64,000 nucleotides of DNA from Natronoglycomyces albus (GCF_016925535.1 NZ_CP070496.1:3224001-3288000); one strand, 5' to 3'. Counted from the stretch's first letter, positions 48,601 to 57,699 are shown. The notes: generated by a model not told the origin, from the sequence alone. Numbers and translations: made by a program.

Positions 48601-49656
48601 GCCCAGAGTCAACATGGTGACGCCCTGAAGGTCGCCCGGCCCAGTGAACTGGCTGTCGCCGGAGTCTCCAGCCTTATCGGTGATGACCAGGAAGTGCGGG
48701 CCCTCAAACGGGGAGGCGTCGGGATTAAAGCGGGGCCGAGGTTCGAGTAGATCGTGCGCACGTTTGTCTATTTCGGAATAGGAGTTCCCAAACAGGCGGA
48801 CCGCGCCCAAGGCGTCGGTGCGGTCGGGGTGAAGGTTATGAGGCAGCCACTTGACCCACTCCCAGGCAATGCGAGTGCGCTTATTGGCGACAACGCCGAT
48901 CAGGAGGTCGTCGGGAGTGTGCCAGGTGGCGGCTTGAGCCAGGATCGCGCGGGCCAGTGACTTCTGTTGCTCATGGTCGCCATAGAAGTAGATGCGGCTA
49001 TATCCGCGCAGATCCACGGCGATGGGGAGACCTTTGACGATGCCATACGTTTCGACGAACTTACGCAGCGCCAGCGCGCAGCCCGGTTCTAGGTCTGCCA
49101 CGGGTTTGCTGGCCGGTAGCTTGAGTGGGGTGGCCAGTTCTTGTTCACCGGTGCCGATGCGCACGGTGGCGAAGTCGTCGTCTCCGGAGCGTCGTTCCCA
49201 TAGTCGTGGTCCACTCACCACGGTCCACAGCGAGGAGGGATCGGGGTGGGTGTGGGTCATGTGGGCGTGTTGTTTGGTGGCGTTGTCTCGCACTTCTTGC
49301 CGGTGGCGGGAGAGAGTGCGCAGATATTTGCGCCTGAGGGCAAGCTGTTCGCGTTTGGAGCCGCCTTTTCCAGACCGGGAGATGGTCATGAGGACCATGG
49401 CGAGCATGCCGACCATGAAGACGGCGCCGACGATGATGCGCAGCGTGACGCGCGTGGAGTCGCCTCCGGTCGAGGTGAAGGCGAACATCATCATCATGCC
49501 GCCCACGCCCGCCATCATGGGGATGACCATGACGGCTCGCGACCAGTCTTTTCCGGTTGCGTCGGGAAGCTCGGGCGGCTCCTGTAGCTCGAGTTCGCCC
49601 TCGGGAAGGGCAGGTGGGCTTAGCCGGGGACGCCGCTTGAAAACTCGCAGGCCCAA
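45673..49656 (-). CDS. eccC: Type VII secretion ATPase EccC (EccCa-EccCb fused)
   Basis: About 1327 residues from TTG 49656, which has GGGAGG upstream; the frame is open to 50016 but that part is not family-like. Two membrane segments lie near residues 40-85 (VMVIPMMAGVGGMMMMFAF; IIVGAVFMVGMLAMVLM). Three FtsK/SpoIIIE-type ATPase domains follow: GATGSGKSEVLRTM (~residue 490), GGSRSGKSTLLRTI (~840), and a third with the divergent loop DTETGKSSFLRQL (~1130). EccC recognises YxxxD/E substrates and powers secretion; the single-chain form is common outside mycobacterial ESX-1. Confidence 0.94.
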   Translation of the reverse strand: MGLRVFKRRPRLSPPALPEGELELQEPPELPDATGKDWSRAVMVIPMMAGVGGMMMMFAFTSTGGDSTRVTLRIIVGAVFMVGMLAMVLMTISRSGKGGSKREQLALRRKYLRTLSRHRQEVRDNATKQHAHMTHTHPDPSSLWTVVSGPRLWERRSGDDDFATVRIGTGEQELATPLKLPASKPVADLEPGCALALRKFVETYGIVKGLPIAVDLRGYSRIYFYGDHEQQKSLARAILAQAATWHTPDDLLIGVVANKRTRIAWEWVKWLPHNLHPDRTDALGAVRLFGNSYSEIDKRAHDLLEPRPRFNPDASPFEGPHFLVITDKAGDSGDSQFTGPGDLQGVTMLTLGDTPPAVLDPGEAVIDLNEDGTLRLTSAELTGHIGNADTLSVPEAETLSRELAPVRLSGGTADTADVDDDSSRATPGFCELLAIGDALRYDPDHAWRKRSERNMLRVPIGVDPSGLPVELDFKEAAQNGMGPHGLLIGATGSGKSEVLRTMTLALAAVHSPEYLNFVLVDFKGGATFTKLDKLPHTSAVITNLSDELVLVDRMKDAIAGETRRRQELLRSAGNYASLKDYEKARNSGKDLEPLPTLLIICDEFSELLEAKPDFIEMFGQIGRVGRSLGVHLLLASQRLEESKLRGLQDHLSYRVGLRTFSAAESRTVLGVPDAFNLPSEPGHGYLSFAGDDMQRFRASYVSGPYKRSSGPLVLESDDSDPVMTYTSNFVKPKPKPSEDDSDDDEADTETLLDLLVGKMEGKGMPAHQVWLDPLNESPTMDELLPPLEVVDKRGYMANSPELWGKLRVPVAIVDKPFEQRRDVHWIDFTGSAGNLAIAGGSRSGKSTLLRTIITSLALTHTPEEAQFYCLDFGGGALSSLRELPHVGGVYQRLDADQVRRTVAEVVNVLEARERRFSELGIDSMATYRKMRADGTVTDDPYGDVFLVVDGWSVLRDEFDPVHSVIAHIVQRGLAYGIHVLAAASRWPEIKVQIKELFGSKLELKVGDPFDSYVKREVAKLVNAGQPGRGVTPDELQYLAALPRVDSDSDPESLLEGVKDVVAKVKGGWKKASAPKVRLLPDELAYADLPVEEYQGKRDKWRIPVGLAEADLEPVYVDFANEPHFMMFSDTETGKSSFLRQLVTSVQARTGEREAKFILIDYRRSLLGAVNSRQLVKHCSTASHVKEVVSAVTEVSRERLPPDNVTPQQLRERSWWSGPEMFIIIDDYDLVASGFDNPLTPLVEFIPQGRDIGLHIVVTRRSGGAAKSLFDGFIGGMKNLGTPGFQGSVPRSEGDLLTKAGLYPPGRGMFITRKATQLVQMAWLPPEE

Positions 49657-50033
49657 AGTATCCTCCCGGGTTGGTCCGTGTGGGGTACGCGAACGCGATT
49701 CATCATCGGCACACGCTGGGGTGTGGATGATTCGGGCACTGTGGTGCCCCTCGCCTTGTGGAGTGTCCGCTCGCGTCAACGTCGCCTTTCGAACCGCTTT
49801 GAGCCGCGACCTGAAAGAGCTTTCTTGACGAACCCTTCTATCGTAGAGGCCAAGGCAAATTTTCCTCACCTGGCGATCTCTGTCAGCCCGGGAGCATATC
49901 CCCTGCTCACGTGCTGCTTCCTCCCCTGACGTGGCACTCGGGCAGCTAGGGGGAGAAAAACAGTTTGCCGCCAACTTGTAATACCGTCGGCAAAACTGTC
50001 CATAATGTTGCGACACCCACCCGTTAGGACACC

Positions 50034-51464
50034 ATGGTTTCCAGGCGCGATCAGCTACTGAGCTATCAATTCACCATGCAAAGGGTCATCTCCGCCCTGG
50101 TGTACCGGCGTACCGATTCCCACTCCTCCCCCTTCCGCAAAGCCGGTGGCGCTTACATGGCTGGCGCGGCCCTAACCGTCCTTGTCCTCGGCATCACCAC
50201 CCTCATCGGCTGGTTCGGCGGCGGTGGATCCACCAGTTGGCAAGAAGGCGGCACTGTCGTGGTGGAGAAGGAAACCGGAGCCGTATACGTGGTCTTGCAA
50301 TACGGCGAGAATGACTTCGTTCTCCACCCGGCAGTCAACTACACCTCCGCAGTACTGGCCGCTGGTTCCAACAACACCACCAGCGTTAAAGCCAGTTCCT
50401 TTGTCGACATTGAGCGCGGAACCCCCATCGGTATCTACGGCGCTCCGGAATTCCTCGTCGAGGACGAACAACTCCTTGAAGGCGCCTGGTCAGCCTGCTC
50501 CACCGAAGTTCCGACCGCCCGCGCCAGCAGCATCGACACCTTCGTGTACGTCTCCGAAACTCCCACCGGCACCAACCTGGGAGAAACCTCGACGCTGGTG
50601 ATCACCGAAGAAGACAACGTCTATTTGCTGTGGAACGGCTACCGCCACCACATCCCCAACCCCGAAACAGTGCTCGACGTCTTGCTAGTTGGTTCCGAAC
50701 CGCGCCCCACCACCGAAGCTTTCCTGCAAAGCATTCCCTCCGGAGTGCCAGTACAGATGCCATGGGTGCCCGACATCGGCGACGAAAGCCCCATCGATGA
50801 GGTGCCGGTTGGCCAAGTCCTCGTCCGCTCCACTCAAGCCGGGGACGACCAGCACTTCGTTGTCATGAGCGACGGGGTCGCCGAAGTCACCACCTGGCAA
50901 GCCGAGCTGCTGCTCAATAACTCCGATATTCGCGACGACGCCTACGTCGGGGAAACCCCACAGGTCATCGCCTATCCACCCGGAGCGCCAACCGACTCCT
51001 CCTCACGCACCCTCATCCCCGGCACCGAGAACGCTCCCGGCGTGGATACCGAACGAATCCCGCCCGTGGCCAACGCCGACACCGACACTGTGTGCGCCAG
51101 TTACAGTTCCGGCTCCTCGGTACCCACCATCTCCGTAGACAACAACGTCGACGTGGAGGCGGGAATGCCAACTCGGGCCCAGACTGCGGCGAACACGGCT
51201 CTGGCCGACCGGATCATCGTGCCACCTGGGCAAGCGGCCGTCGTCCGAGTCGCCATCACTCCAGAGGCCGGGATGGGGGCGCTCTATTTGGTGACCGATG
51301 TGGGGGAGGCCTACCCGATCGCGCATCCCGACGTCGCCGCGACCTTGGGCTACACCAACCCGTCGAGTTTTGTCGCCATGCCCGCCGGACTGGTTGGTCT
51401 CATCCCGGTAGGGCCAAACCTTGACCCGAGCCAGGCCCGCCAACCGGCCGCGCTGGGCGGCTGA
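50034..51464 (+). CDS. eccB: Type VII secretion protein EccB
   Basis: 476 residues. Short cytosolic N-terminus with the EccB start RRDQLLSYQFTMQRVISALVYRR, a single membrane anchor (~residues 40-60), and a large periplasm-facing domain. The repeats (VYVLQYG..., YLLWNGYRHHIPNP..., ALYLVTDVGEAYPIAHPDVAATLGY) match EccB R-domains; two Cys (~residues 160 and 350) may pair. EccB joins EccC, EccD and mycosin in the secretion complex. Divergent from eccC; 5 bp ahead of the mycosin gene. Confidence 0.93.
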   Translation: MVSRRDQLLSYQFTMQRVISALVYRRTDSHSSPFRKAGGAYMAGAALTVLVLGITTLIGWFGGGGSTSWQEGGTVVVEKETGAVYVVLQYGENDFVLHPAVNYTSAVLAAGSNNTTSVKASSFVDIERGTPIGIYGAPEFLVEDEQLLEGAWSACSTEVPTARASSIDTFVYVSETPTGTNLGETSTLVITEEDNVYLLWNGYRHHIPNPETVLDVLLVGSEPRPTTEAFLQSIPSGVPVQMPWVPDIGDESPIDEVPVGQVLVRSTQAGDDQHFVVMSDGVAEVTTWQAELLLNNSDIRDDAYVGETPQVIAYPPGAPTDSSSRTLIPGTENAPGVDTERIPPVANADTDTVCASYSSGSSVPTISVDNNVDVEAGMPTRAQTAANTALADRIIVPPGQAAVVRVAITPEAGMGALYLVTDVGEAYPIAHPDVAATLGYTNPSSFVAMPAGLVGLIPVGPNLDPSQARQPAALGG

Positions 51465-51469
51465 GGGTC

Positions 51470-52804
51470 ATGAGCTCACGAAAGCCGAAATTCGCTCGAC
51501 TCGCGCTGGTGGTTGCGCTGGCAGCGGGTTTGACGGTGGCGTTGCCGCAGCCAGCGCAGGCCGCCAATTGCCGCAATAACGCCGCGACCGGGGTCAGTGC
51601 CGAAAGCATTCCCGCCGAGATTCCTTGGAATCAGGCGCTGCTGGGAGCTGACCGGGCGTGGCCGCATGTCAACGGCTCGACCGTGACCGTCGCGTTGTTG
51701 GATACCGGGGTGGACGCGAGTCATCCGCAGTTGGCCGATCGCATCGAGGATGGAGCGAACTACGTTACCGATGACTCACTCGGTCTCCGTGGGGGCGGCA
51801 ATGAGCCGGGCAACTTCGATTGTGAGGGGACGGGAACGTCGAATGCGGGCATCATCGCTGCCCGTACTTCCGATCTCAGCGCGGTTTCCGGCATCGCGGG
51901 GAACAAGGCTCGTGTCTTGCCGCTGCGGGTGGATACGATTCGTGGCGACGCCGACGGTGACGTGAGCGATCTGAGGCCCGACGATTTTTCCCCCGACGAC
52001 TTCGCCGCCGCGCTGCGCTTCGCGGCGGCCCAGGGCGCGGAGGTCATCAGTGTCTCGATGCAGTACCGGGGGGACTATCCTGCTATTGAGAACGCCATTA
52101 ACGAGGTGTTGGGCCAGGACATTGTGGTCATCGCGGCGGCAGGGGATGCGGGAAACGAATGGGAGTTCACCTATCCGGCGGCTTATGACGGGGTGGTTGC
52201 GGTGGGGGCGGTCGACCGAGGCATGGTCCGCGACCCACAATCCTCTACCGGGCACTGGATCGACCTCATGGCTCCGGGTAGTGACTTGGTGGCACTTCAT
52301 CGGGCGCAGACGTGGCGGGCCAACCATGAGGGCTCGGCAGCGGCGGCAGCCCACGTGGCGGCCGCAGCGGCCCTATTGCGTTCGCAAAATTCCGACTGGA
52401 GCGCGCAAGAGGTGACCGAACAGCTCTTCAAGACCGCGGCCGGGGCGCCGGGCGGGCGCTATAGCCCGCAATATGGGCACGGCATCGTGGACCCGTACCG
52501 GGCAGTGACCAATCAGGTACATCCTGAGCGCGACAGGATCGAACTGCCGCAGATGGAACACCCGGTTCCGCATCCTGACGAGGTGGCTAGGGGACAGTTC
52601 CTCAGCCGCACCGGGGCCATAGCAGTGGCGGCCACGACGTCGATGATTATGGGCGGGGTGGCCCTCATGGTGGCGGTGGCGGCGATCAAGCGGGCCAACC
52701 GCCGCCGATGGGCGGCTCAGCGCCATCGGCCGAAGCTCAAAGAGGTGCAGGATAACCCGGCCACGGCCCGACTCTTCGACAACCTCTGGAAAGACCCAGG
52801 CTAA
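51470..52804 (+). CDS. mycP: Mycosin (S8 protease) with degenerate catalytic site
   Basis: 444 residues. Signal peptide (1-31, ending PAQAA), subtilase domain, and a C-terminal membrane segment (~410-430) before a basic tail, the usual mycosin layout. The catalytic Asp is present (ALLDTGVD, D78). Where subtilases have GHGT the sequence reads GTGT (T121 for His). Where they have GTS the sequence reads GSA (A290 for Ser). The oxyanion Asn is replaced by Asp226 (AAAGDAGN). I therefore infer a pseudoprotease. Mycosins are needed for ESX complex stability even without activity, so a structural role is possible. It lies 5 bp after eccB. Confidence 0.92.
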   Translation: MSSRKPKFARLALVVALAAGLTVALPQPAQAANCRNNAATGVSAESIPAEIPWNQALLGADRAWPHVNGSTVTVALLDTGVDASHPQLADRIEDGANYVTDDSLGLRGGGNEPGNFDCEGTGTSNAGIIAARTSDLSAVSGIAGNKARVLPLRVDTIRGDADGDVSDLRPDDFSPDDFAAALRFAAAQGAEVISVSMQYRGDYPAIENAINEVLGQDIVVIAAAGDAGNEWEFTYPAAYDGVVAVGAVDRGMVRDPQSSTGHWIDLMAPGSDLVALHRAQTWRANHEGSAAAAAHVAAAAALLRSQNSDWSAQEVTEQLFKTAAGAPGGRYSPQYGHGIVDPYRAVTNQVHPERDRIELPQMEHPVPHPDEVARGQFLSRTGAIAVAATTSMIMGGVALMVAVAAIKRANRRRWAAQRHRPKLKEVQDNPATARLFDNLWKDPG

Positions 52805-52897
52805 ACCCGCTGTGAACCTGCCTCAATCAGAAGACAGTCTGGTTGACGGTGCTGAGGTCGCACGGCTTCAAGTGGACGTGGCGGAGCATAATGACAT

Positions 52898-53293
52898 ATG
52901 GACGGTGATGAACTTTTCATTCGGGGATTCGCGGTGGCGCTGATGGTCCTGCCATCCCTCTTCGCCGCGATCATGTGGATAAAGCACCGCAAGTGGATAC
53001 GGGTGGTGGCGACCGTCCAGTCGTTGCGGAAACGAAAGAACCCTCAGGGCAGCCCGGACACTGTCGTTCACTACAAGTACACCGATCTCCATGGTCGCAA
53101 CCACCGGGGTAGCTCCACTGGTTTTTTCCTGAAACCGAAGATCGGCGCAGAGACGCGGGTGATGTACCACCCAGAGGACCCCGGCGTGAGTGATCCCGCC
53201 TCCACCCAAGATCGCATTCTCTTCCTGGGCATAATCGTGGCCATGTTCGCCGCTGGCCTCTTCTTCCTCCTTATGCCCATGCGTATGGTCTAG
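52898..53293 (+). CDS. DUF3592 membrane protein
   Basis: 131 residues with one hydrophobic segment at each end (residues ~8-28 and ~108-128). The soluble middle VVHYKYTDLHGRNHRGSS...GAETRVMYHPEDPG is the DUF3592 signature. Function unknown. It follows the mycosin gene by 93 bp on the same strand, but membership of the secretion locus is uncertain. Confidence 0.75.
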   Translation: MDGDELFIRGFAVALMVLPSLFAAIMWIKHRKWIRVVATVQSLRKRKNPQGSPDTVVHYKYTDLHGRNHRGSSTGFFLKPKIGAETRVMYHPEDPGVSDPASTQDRILFLGIIVAMFAAGLFFLLMPMRMV

Positions 53294-53340
53294 GCTCCTC
53301 AATTTTGGTTCTTCGCCGAGGCAACGGGTAGGTGTTCGAC

Positions 53341-53985
53341 TCAGGGCTGGAGACGTTGCCAGTTCCACTCCCGCGTCTGGTCGGTCGGCCGGTTGAAACG
53401 CAGACGCCGATGCATCCGGTCGGGACTGCCGTACCAGAACTCGACACTGTGCGGCACCAAGCGATACGCCACCCATGTCTCCGGGCGCGCAATCGGCCGG
53501 CCGCTCTCGATCAATGCCGAAACCCGCTTGCGCATCGCCTCCTCGTCATCCAGCGGCGCGCTCTGATGCGACACGGCCGCCGCAGCCTGCGCGGCCCGCG
53601 GCCGAGCCGCAAAATACTCATCGCATACGGAATCACTCAGCACCTCGACCTTGCCCGCAGCCGTAAGCTGCTGCAACGTCTCGCGCCAGAAGAATGTCAG
53701 CGAGGCCCACGGGTTGGCCTCCAGCTCACGCCCCTTGCGGCTGTTGGTCGAACTGTTGAAGATGAGGCCCCGCTCATCGACCTCCTTGATCATGAGCGTG
53801 CGCGTCGATGGATGCCCCTCGGCATCGACTGTCGCCAACGTCGCAGCGCGCGGCTCGCGCACCGACCGCTCATCGGCGATCGTCAACCATTTCCGCACCA
53901 GGGCCAACGGTGCTACCGGCGGGTGGTCGAACTCCGGTAGCTCCAGCGAGGTGTCTCCAGTCAGCGTCGGACGCCCCTGGCTCAC
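53341..53985 (-). CDS. pdxH: Pyridoxamine 5'-phosphate oxidase
   Basis: 214 residues, the standard PNPOx length and layout: RAATLATVDAEGHPSTRTLMIKEVDERGLIFNSSTNSRKGRELEANPWASLTFFW (FMN-binding split barrel), then VAYRLVPHSVEFWYGSPDRMHRRLRF and a C-terminal WNWQRLQP. It oxidises pyridoxine/pyridoxamine phosphate to PLP with FMN. The ATG overlaps the stop of the DUF3224 gene (ATGA). Confidence 0.9.
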   Translation of the reverse strand: MSQGRPTLTGDTSLELPEFDHPPVAPLALVRKWLTIADERSVREPRAATLATVDAEGHPSTRTLMIKEVDERGLIFNSSTNSRKGRELEANPWASLTFFWRETLQQLTAAGKVEVLSDSVCDEYFAARPRAAQAAAAVSHQSAPLDDEEAMRKRVSALIESGRPIARPETWVAYRLVPHSVEFWYGSPDRMHRRLRFNRPTDQTREWNWQRLQP

Positions 53986-54413
53986 TTACCCTCCTCAACC
54001 GGCACGTCGGCGTCCGGGTGCGGCTCCATGAAGTCATAGTCCAGCACGTAACGCATCGTGCCCTCGTCATTGGTGATCCGGAAGGTGCCGGTGATGTTTT
54101 GCAAGCCGTCGAGACCGGAGTCGGGCACTATGACCGCGTCAATGGTCTCGACATCGCGATTGACAATGCCGCGCTGCAGGCAGGCGAAAGAGCCCTTGTG
54201 CCCATCGATAGTGCCGTCAAAAACCTCCACCGCGACATATCCTGCGGAACCGGGCAACTGGGTGACCGTCTCCACCGTCAACACGGAGCTCTTTCCCTCT
54301 ATGTCGCCCTTCCACACCTTGTTGACATCGCCTTGAATCACGCGAACCGTGATGAGGTCGACCTGCGGAATCGACTTCTTCTCGAAGGTGTAGGTGCCGG
54401 TTGCCTGTGGCAT
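53982..54413 (-). CDS. DUF3224 family protein
   Basis: 143 residues with ITVRVIQGDVNKVWKGDIEGKSSVLTVETVTQLPGSAGYVAVEVFDGTIDGHKGSFACLQRGIV, a beta-barrel pattern of DUF3224 (lipocalin/allene-oxide-cyclase-like fold). Substrate unknown. It is upstream of pdxH in a two-gene unit with a 4-bp overlap. Confidence 0.78.
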   Translation of the reverse strand: MPQATGTYTFEKKSIPQVDLITVRVIQGDVNKVWKGDIEGKSSVLTVETVTQLPGSAGYVAVEVFDGTIDGHKGSFACLQRGIVNRDVETIDAVIVPDSGLDGLQNITGTFRITNDEGTMRYVLDYDFMEPHPDADVPVEEGK

Positions 54414-54510
54414 GGAGTCTCCTTAATGCGGTTGCGCCCAGCTTATCCACCAGGTTCCAGCTCGACATCGGCCACGGCGAACCTGCCGATGCGCCCTGCG
54501 CTCACTGGCG

Positions 54511-54593
54511 AGAAAAAGAAGTCGGCCCGAACCTCACACGGTGACACACACGAGGTTCGGGCCGGCATATCGGCACATCAGTCAGTGTGCCGA
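54511..54593 (-). terminator. Double hairpin terminator after S15 peptidase 1
   Basis: The stem GGCCCGAACCTC (54524-54535) pairs perfectly with 54552-54563, and leftward it exits into TTCTTTTTC. A second stem (TCGGCACA/TGTGCCGA, about 54570-54593) precedes it. Nearly the same stem and flank recur at 56567-56605. Confidence 0.85.
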
Positions 54594-54616
54594 CCTGCGG
54601 GTGAGGTTGACTCCAC

Positions 54617-56350
54617 CTACGACAGTGAAGTCAGATTAAGGTCTAGCGTGCTGTGTTGCAGGTGGAAATCCACCACGTCAGAAAGCGGGTCGTTCGTGGT
54701 CAAGGTCGGGTGATTGGTGACCAGAGCCAAACCGATGCGATGCCCGTCGGGAATGATCACATCGCGTGGTTCCAGCTGGAAGTTCATCGCATATGTCTGG
54801 CCGGGTACCAGCGGCTGCTGGGCCGACAGCGACTCATAGTTTTTCCCATCGGCACCGTTATAGGTGATGAACTCGGCGTTTCCCGCCGGATCATAGGAGA
54901 CCAACACCGCGCTGAGGGCCGTGGAGGAAGTCGACGACGTGAAAGTCAGGTCGACCTCCACAATCCCTGATAGATGCTGCGGTCCTTGGACCGGTTCGCT
55001 GAGGAACACCCGACGATTGTCACGGATTTCGGCCGGGTTGGAGACGATCTGCGCCTCAGTCGACACACTGCCGGAAACCGTGTGTGTGCCGGTGGCCGAG
55101 GGTTCGATGCCGAGGGTGCCCACCCCGTCCGCGCCCTCACCTAGGTAGAAGGTGATGTCCTCACCGGCCGGGTTCGGCCAATTGTCGTATGGATCCGATT
55201 GATTGCCACGGTCGACAATGACGTCCGGCTCATCCAAAATTCCATTGTCGATGCCTTTGAGGAAGTGGTCGAACCAGGCGTGGACCAGCTCTCGCCCAGC
55301 GGCGGACCCGGTCGGGTCGACGTGCGCGCCCGGGTGCAACCACAGCTTTTGTTCCACGTCGTGCTGGGCCAATTCTTCCCACCAACGGCCAGTGTGTGTG
55401 GTGTTGACGTTGAAGTCAGATTGGCCATGCACGTGCAAGACTCCGGCGTGGACCTGATGGGCGGTGTTGAGATAGTCCCGCTCGGCCCAGAAATCGTTGT
55501 AGTCGTAGGTGACATCATCGGCGTCTTCGACCATGTGGTCCCACAGGCCTTGACAGGCCTGTCGAGCTTCGGGGTTCGCCACATAGTTGGCCAACCACTT
55601 GACGTAGCCGGAGTCCCAGCCGCGTAGACCAATGCCTTCGGCGCGGGTGTAGTCATACCAGCTGGAGATCGCGGCGACCGGCACGATCGCCTTGACCTCG
55701 TCGATCCCGGTGGCGGCCACGGCGTTGGGCAACGTTCCGTTGTAGGAGGTTCCGATCATGCCGACCGACGGTTCGGCCCAATCGGCAACGGCCTCGCTGC
55801 CATCGGCATAGGTGGCGCTCGTGCGACCGGCTAGCCAGTCCACGACAGCCACTATGCTTTCGGTGTCCTCTACGCCACCGGTCGTCGGGCAGCCGTCGGA
55901 CTGCGCCGTGCCCTGCATTTCCGGTTCGATGTAGGCGTAGCCTCGGGGGACGAAATAGTCATGGAACCAGCCAGAGAAATGGCGTGGGTCCATATTGGGG
56001 TCTATGGGGATGTTGTATTCGCTAGCCATCGCGATTTGCGCCGTGCTCAGGTCGTAGTACGGGCTCGGCTGCGCGATGACGGGGACTTCGAGTCCCTGCT
56101 CGGTTGCCGCGGGACGGACTATTTCCACCGCGATGCGGTCCAGTTGTCCGTCACCATCGGAATCCATGCTGGACTCCACAAACACGGTCTCGTAAATAGC
56201 GTCATCCATCGAGTGAGTAGGCTCGCTGGCGAGGTTCTCCGGGTTTGGCTGCTCGTGCGGCTGTGCCAGCGCGTTGGCTGTCCAACCGGTGACAACAAGA
56301 GAACCTGCGAGCGCGGCCGCCAGCAGGCTCCGAGACTTCCGGGGTGTCAT
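54617..56350 (-). CDS. Secreted X-Pro dipeptidyl-peptidase (S15/CocE family), copy 1
   Basis: 577 residues. Sec-type signal peptide (residues 1-29). MDSDGDGQLDRI resembles a DxDxDG calcium loop. The hydrolase core has nucleophile motif GMIGTSYNGTLPNAV (Ser ~201), acid HVHGQSDFNV, and His HPGAHVD, followed by a C-terminal jelly-roll (PDGHRIGLALVTNHPTL...SDVVDFHL). Family members cleave Xaa-Pro from peptides outside the cell. TGGAGGA precedes the ATG, and a GTGGG/CCCAC leader hairpin lies just upstream. One of three intact paralogues, same strand. Confidence 0.9.
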   Translation of the reverse strand: MTPRKSRSLLAAALAGSLVVTGWTANALAQPHEQPNPENLASEPTHSMDDAIYETVFVESSMDSDGDGQLDRIAVEIVRPAATEQGLEVPVIAQPSPYYDLSTAQIAMASEYNIPIDPNMDPRHFSGWFHDYFVPRGYAYIEPEMQGTAQSDGCPTTGGVEDTESIVAVVDWLAGRTSATYADGSEAVADWAEPSVGMIGTSYNGTLPNAVAATGIDEVKAIVPVAAISSWYDYTRAEGIGLRGWDSGYVKWLANYVANPEARQACQGLWDHMVEDADDVTYDYNDFWAERDYLNTAHQVHAGVLHVHGQSDFNVNTTHTGRWWEELAQHDVEQKLWLHPGAHVDPTGSAAGRELVHAWFDHFLKGIDNGILDEPDVIVDRGNQSDPYDNWPNPAGEDITFYLGEGADGVGTLGIEPSATGTHTVSGSVSTEAQIVSNPAEIRDNRRVFLSEPVQGPQHLSGIVEVDLTFTSSTSSTALSAVLVSYDPAGNAEFITYNGADGKNYESLSAQQPLVPGQTYAMNFQLEPRDVIIPDGHRIGLALVTNHPTLTTNDPLSDVVDFHLQHSTLDLNLTSLS

Positions 56351-56660
56351 TGAGTTCCTCCAAGTGGGTCGGGGTTCCCACTAGATTCCGCTGCGAAGAA
56401 TTGACAGATGTCTCTTCTTTCATCTGTACGATATCGGCTCAAACTCGGTCAGCCCACATTCTTGGTTCGGCTTTAATTCACTGAATGCGGTTCTCGTCAC
56501 CATGGCCGCACTATCCGTATACGTCACTGTGAACTCGCCTGCCACGCTAGGAGCATGACGGCGAACGGCCCGAACCTCGCGCTAGCGGCGCATGAGGTTC
56601 GGGCCGTTACTTCGACGCCAAGTGCGGCGCCGACCTGCGGGTGAGGTGAGTGAAGCCCTC
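56351..56660. promoter_or_regulatory. S15 copy 1 promoter region and left boundary of the toxin insert
   Basis: It holds the palindromes GACAGATGTC (56403-56412) and ATTCACTGAAT (56476-56486) shared with the other S15 leaders. A hairpin (56567-56578 with 56594-56605) follows; its stem and right flank (GCCGACCTGCGGGTGAGGT) match the region after copy 1 at 54524-54608. That repeat is what would follow the end of another S15 gene. Confidence 0.7.
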
Positions 56661-56979
56661 AGGCTTCACGGGGAATAAAGACGTGAGGCGGCCTCAGGCC
56701 GCTAGCTTGATTCTAGCCCACCGGTGGAGGCCGAATATGGCCCGCACGGCTTTCCTAAAGGGAGGTCAAGGGGTGAGGTTGGGAAGATACCGCTTTCTTG
56801 GTCCGCATAGGTCCGCATTCCCGCGAATAATCGCGCTGGTGTTCGATTGCCGCTTGTTGGACGAGACATGTGCGACTGACGCCGCGACTAGTAGCTATCT
56901 GAAAGGCGACGAATGGGTAGCCAAGTGGCCTGGACTCCGGTACTTGTTATTGATAGCCCCCTATAAGCGGAGCCCTCAC

Positions 56980-57699
56980 ATGTCATTGATGCACCAGGCA
57001 ACTACCTGTATTAGAGCCGACTGTGAGTCTGTGCGAAATGTCGCGGCCCGCGTTGAGGCATCAAAGAATTCCGTAGATGAGGTCATCCTCCGGTTTCAGA
57101 GACTCGGTGCCGTGTCTCAAGCTTCAGCGGCCGTGCGGATCGGCGAGGGACTTCATGAAGTCCTGCGCACGCTCACCACCATTTCCTCTGATTTGGAAGC
57201 TCTCGAAAAGCGGGCACACGCGTTGATCGACCATGGAATCACCAGATCTACCTCAGGATCGGTCCCACTTCCCAGGTCGCCTCTGTTTGCGCGTGGTGCC
57301 GCCAGAAGAGGCAATTCCAGTGGCAAAGTCGAGAAGCAACGGAGTCTTCGGCGCCAGAGTGAATCGGCCAATGTGCTCTCCACTGCTGGTTACGACGTTG
57401 ATCAGAGTCCACCGACCAACCCGGCTGGGAAGAACCCTGACTTCAATATTGAAGGACGTGACTGGGACTGCTATGCCCCTTCGAGCGGAAAATTGGCCAC
57501 CATCCGCCGGAAAATTCGGACGAAAGTGAAGACGGAGCAAGCGGACTCGATCATAGTCAACCTGAGCGACAGCGAGGTCTCCTCGTTGGAGCTACAGCAA
57601 AAATTGCGGCAAGATCCTGTCACCGGGCTTCGTGAAGTCAAAGCCATTGAAAACGGTCGCGTCGTTGACCTCGACATCACATCGAACAAGGAATCATAA
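56980..57699 (+). CDS. Polymorphic toxin with CdiA_C-type tRNase C-terminal domain
   Basis: 239 residues from ATG 56980 (GGAG upstream); the frame is open to 56650 but non-family-like. The N-terminal ~85 residues (HQATTCIRADCESVRNVAARVEASKNSVDEVILRF...) are a helical hairpin like WXG-type toxin leaders. A basic linker leads to the C-terminal domain: QSESANVLSTAGYDVDQSPPTNPAG, KNPDFNIEGRDWDCYAPSSG, IRRKIRTKVKTEQADSIIVNLSDS, and LREVKAIENGRVVDLDI. This matches the CdiA C-terminal tRNase domains as I know them (PD-(D/E)XK-like, D/E in NPDFNIEG). Toxicity and T7SS export are inferred. The stop overlaps the next start. Confidence 0.75.
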   Translation: MSLMHQATTCIRADCESVRNVAARVEASKNSVDEVILRFQRLGAVSQASAAVRIGEGLHEVLRTLTTISSDLEALEKRAHALIDHGITRSTSGSVPLPRSPLFARGAARRGNSSGKVEKQRSLRRQSESANVLSTAGYDVDQSPPTNPAGKNPDFNIEGRDWDCYAPSSGKLATIRRKIRTKVKTEQADSIIVNLSDSEVSSLELQQKLRQDPVTGLREVKAIENGRVVDLDITSNKES

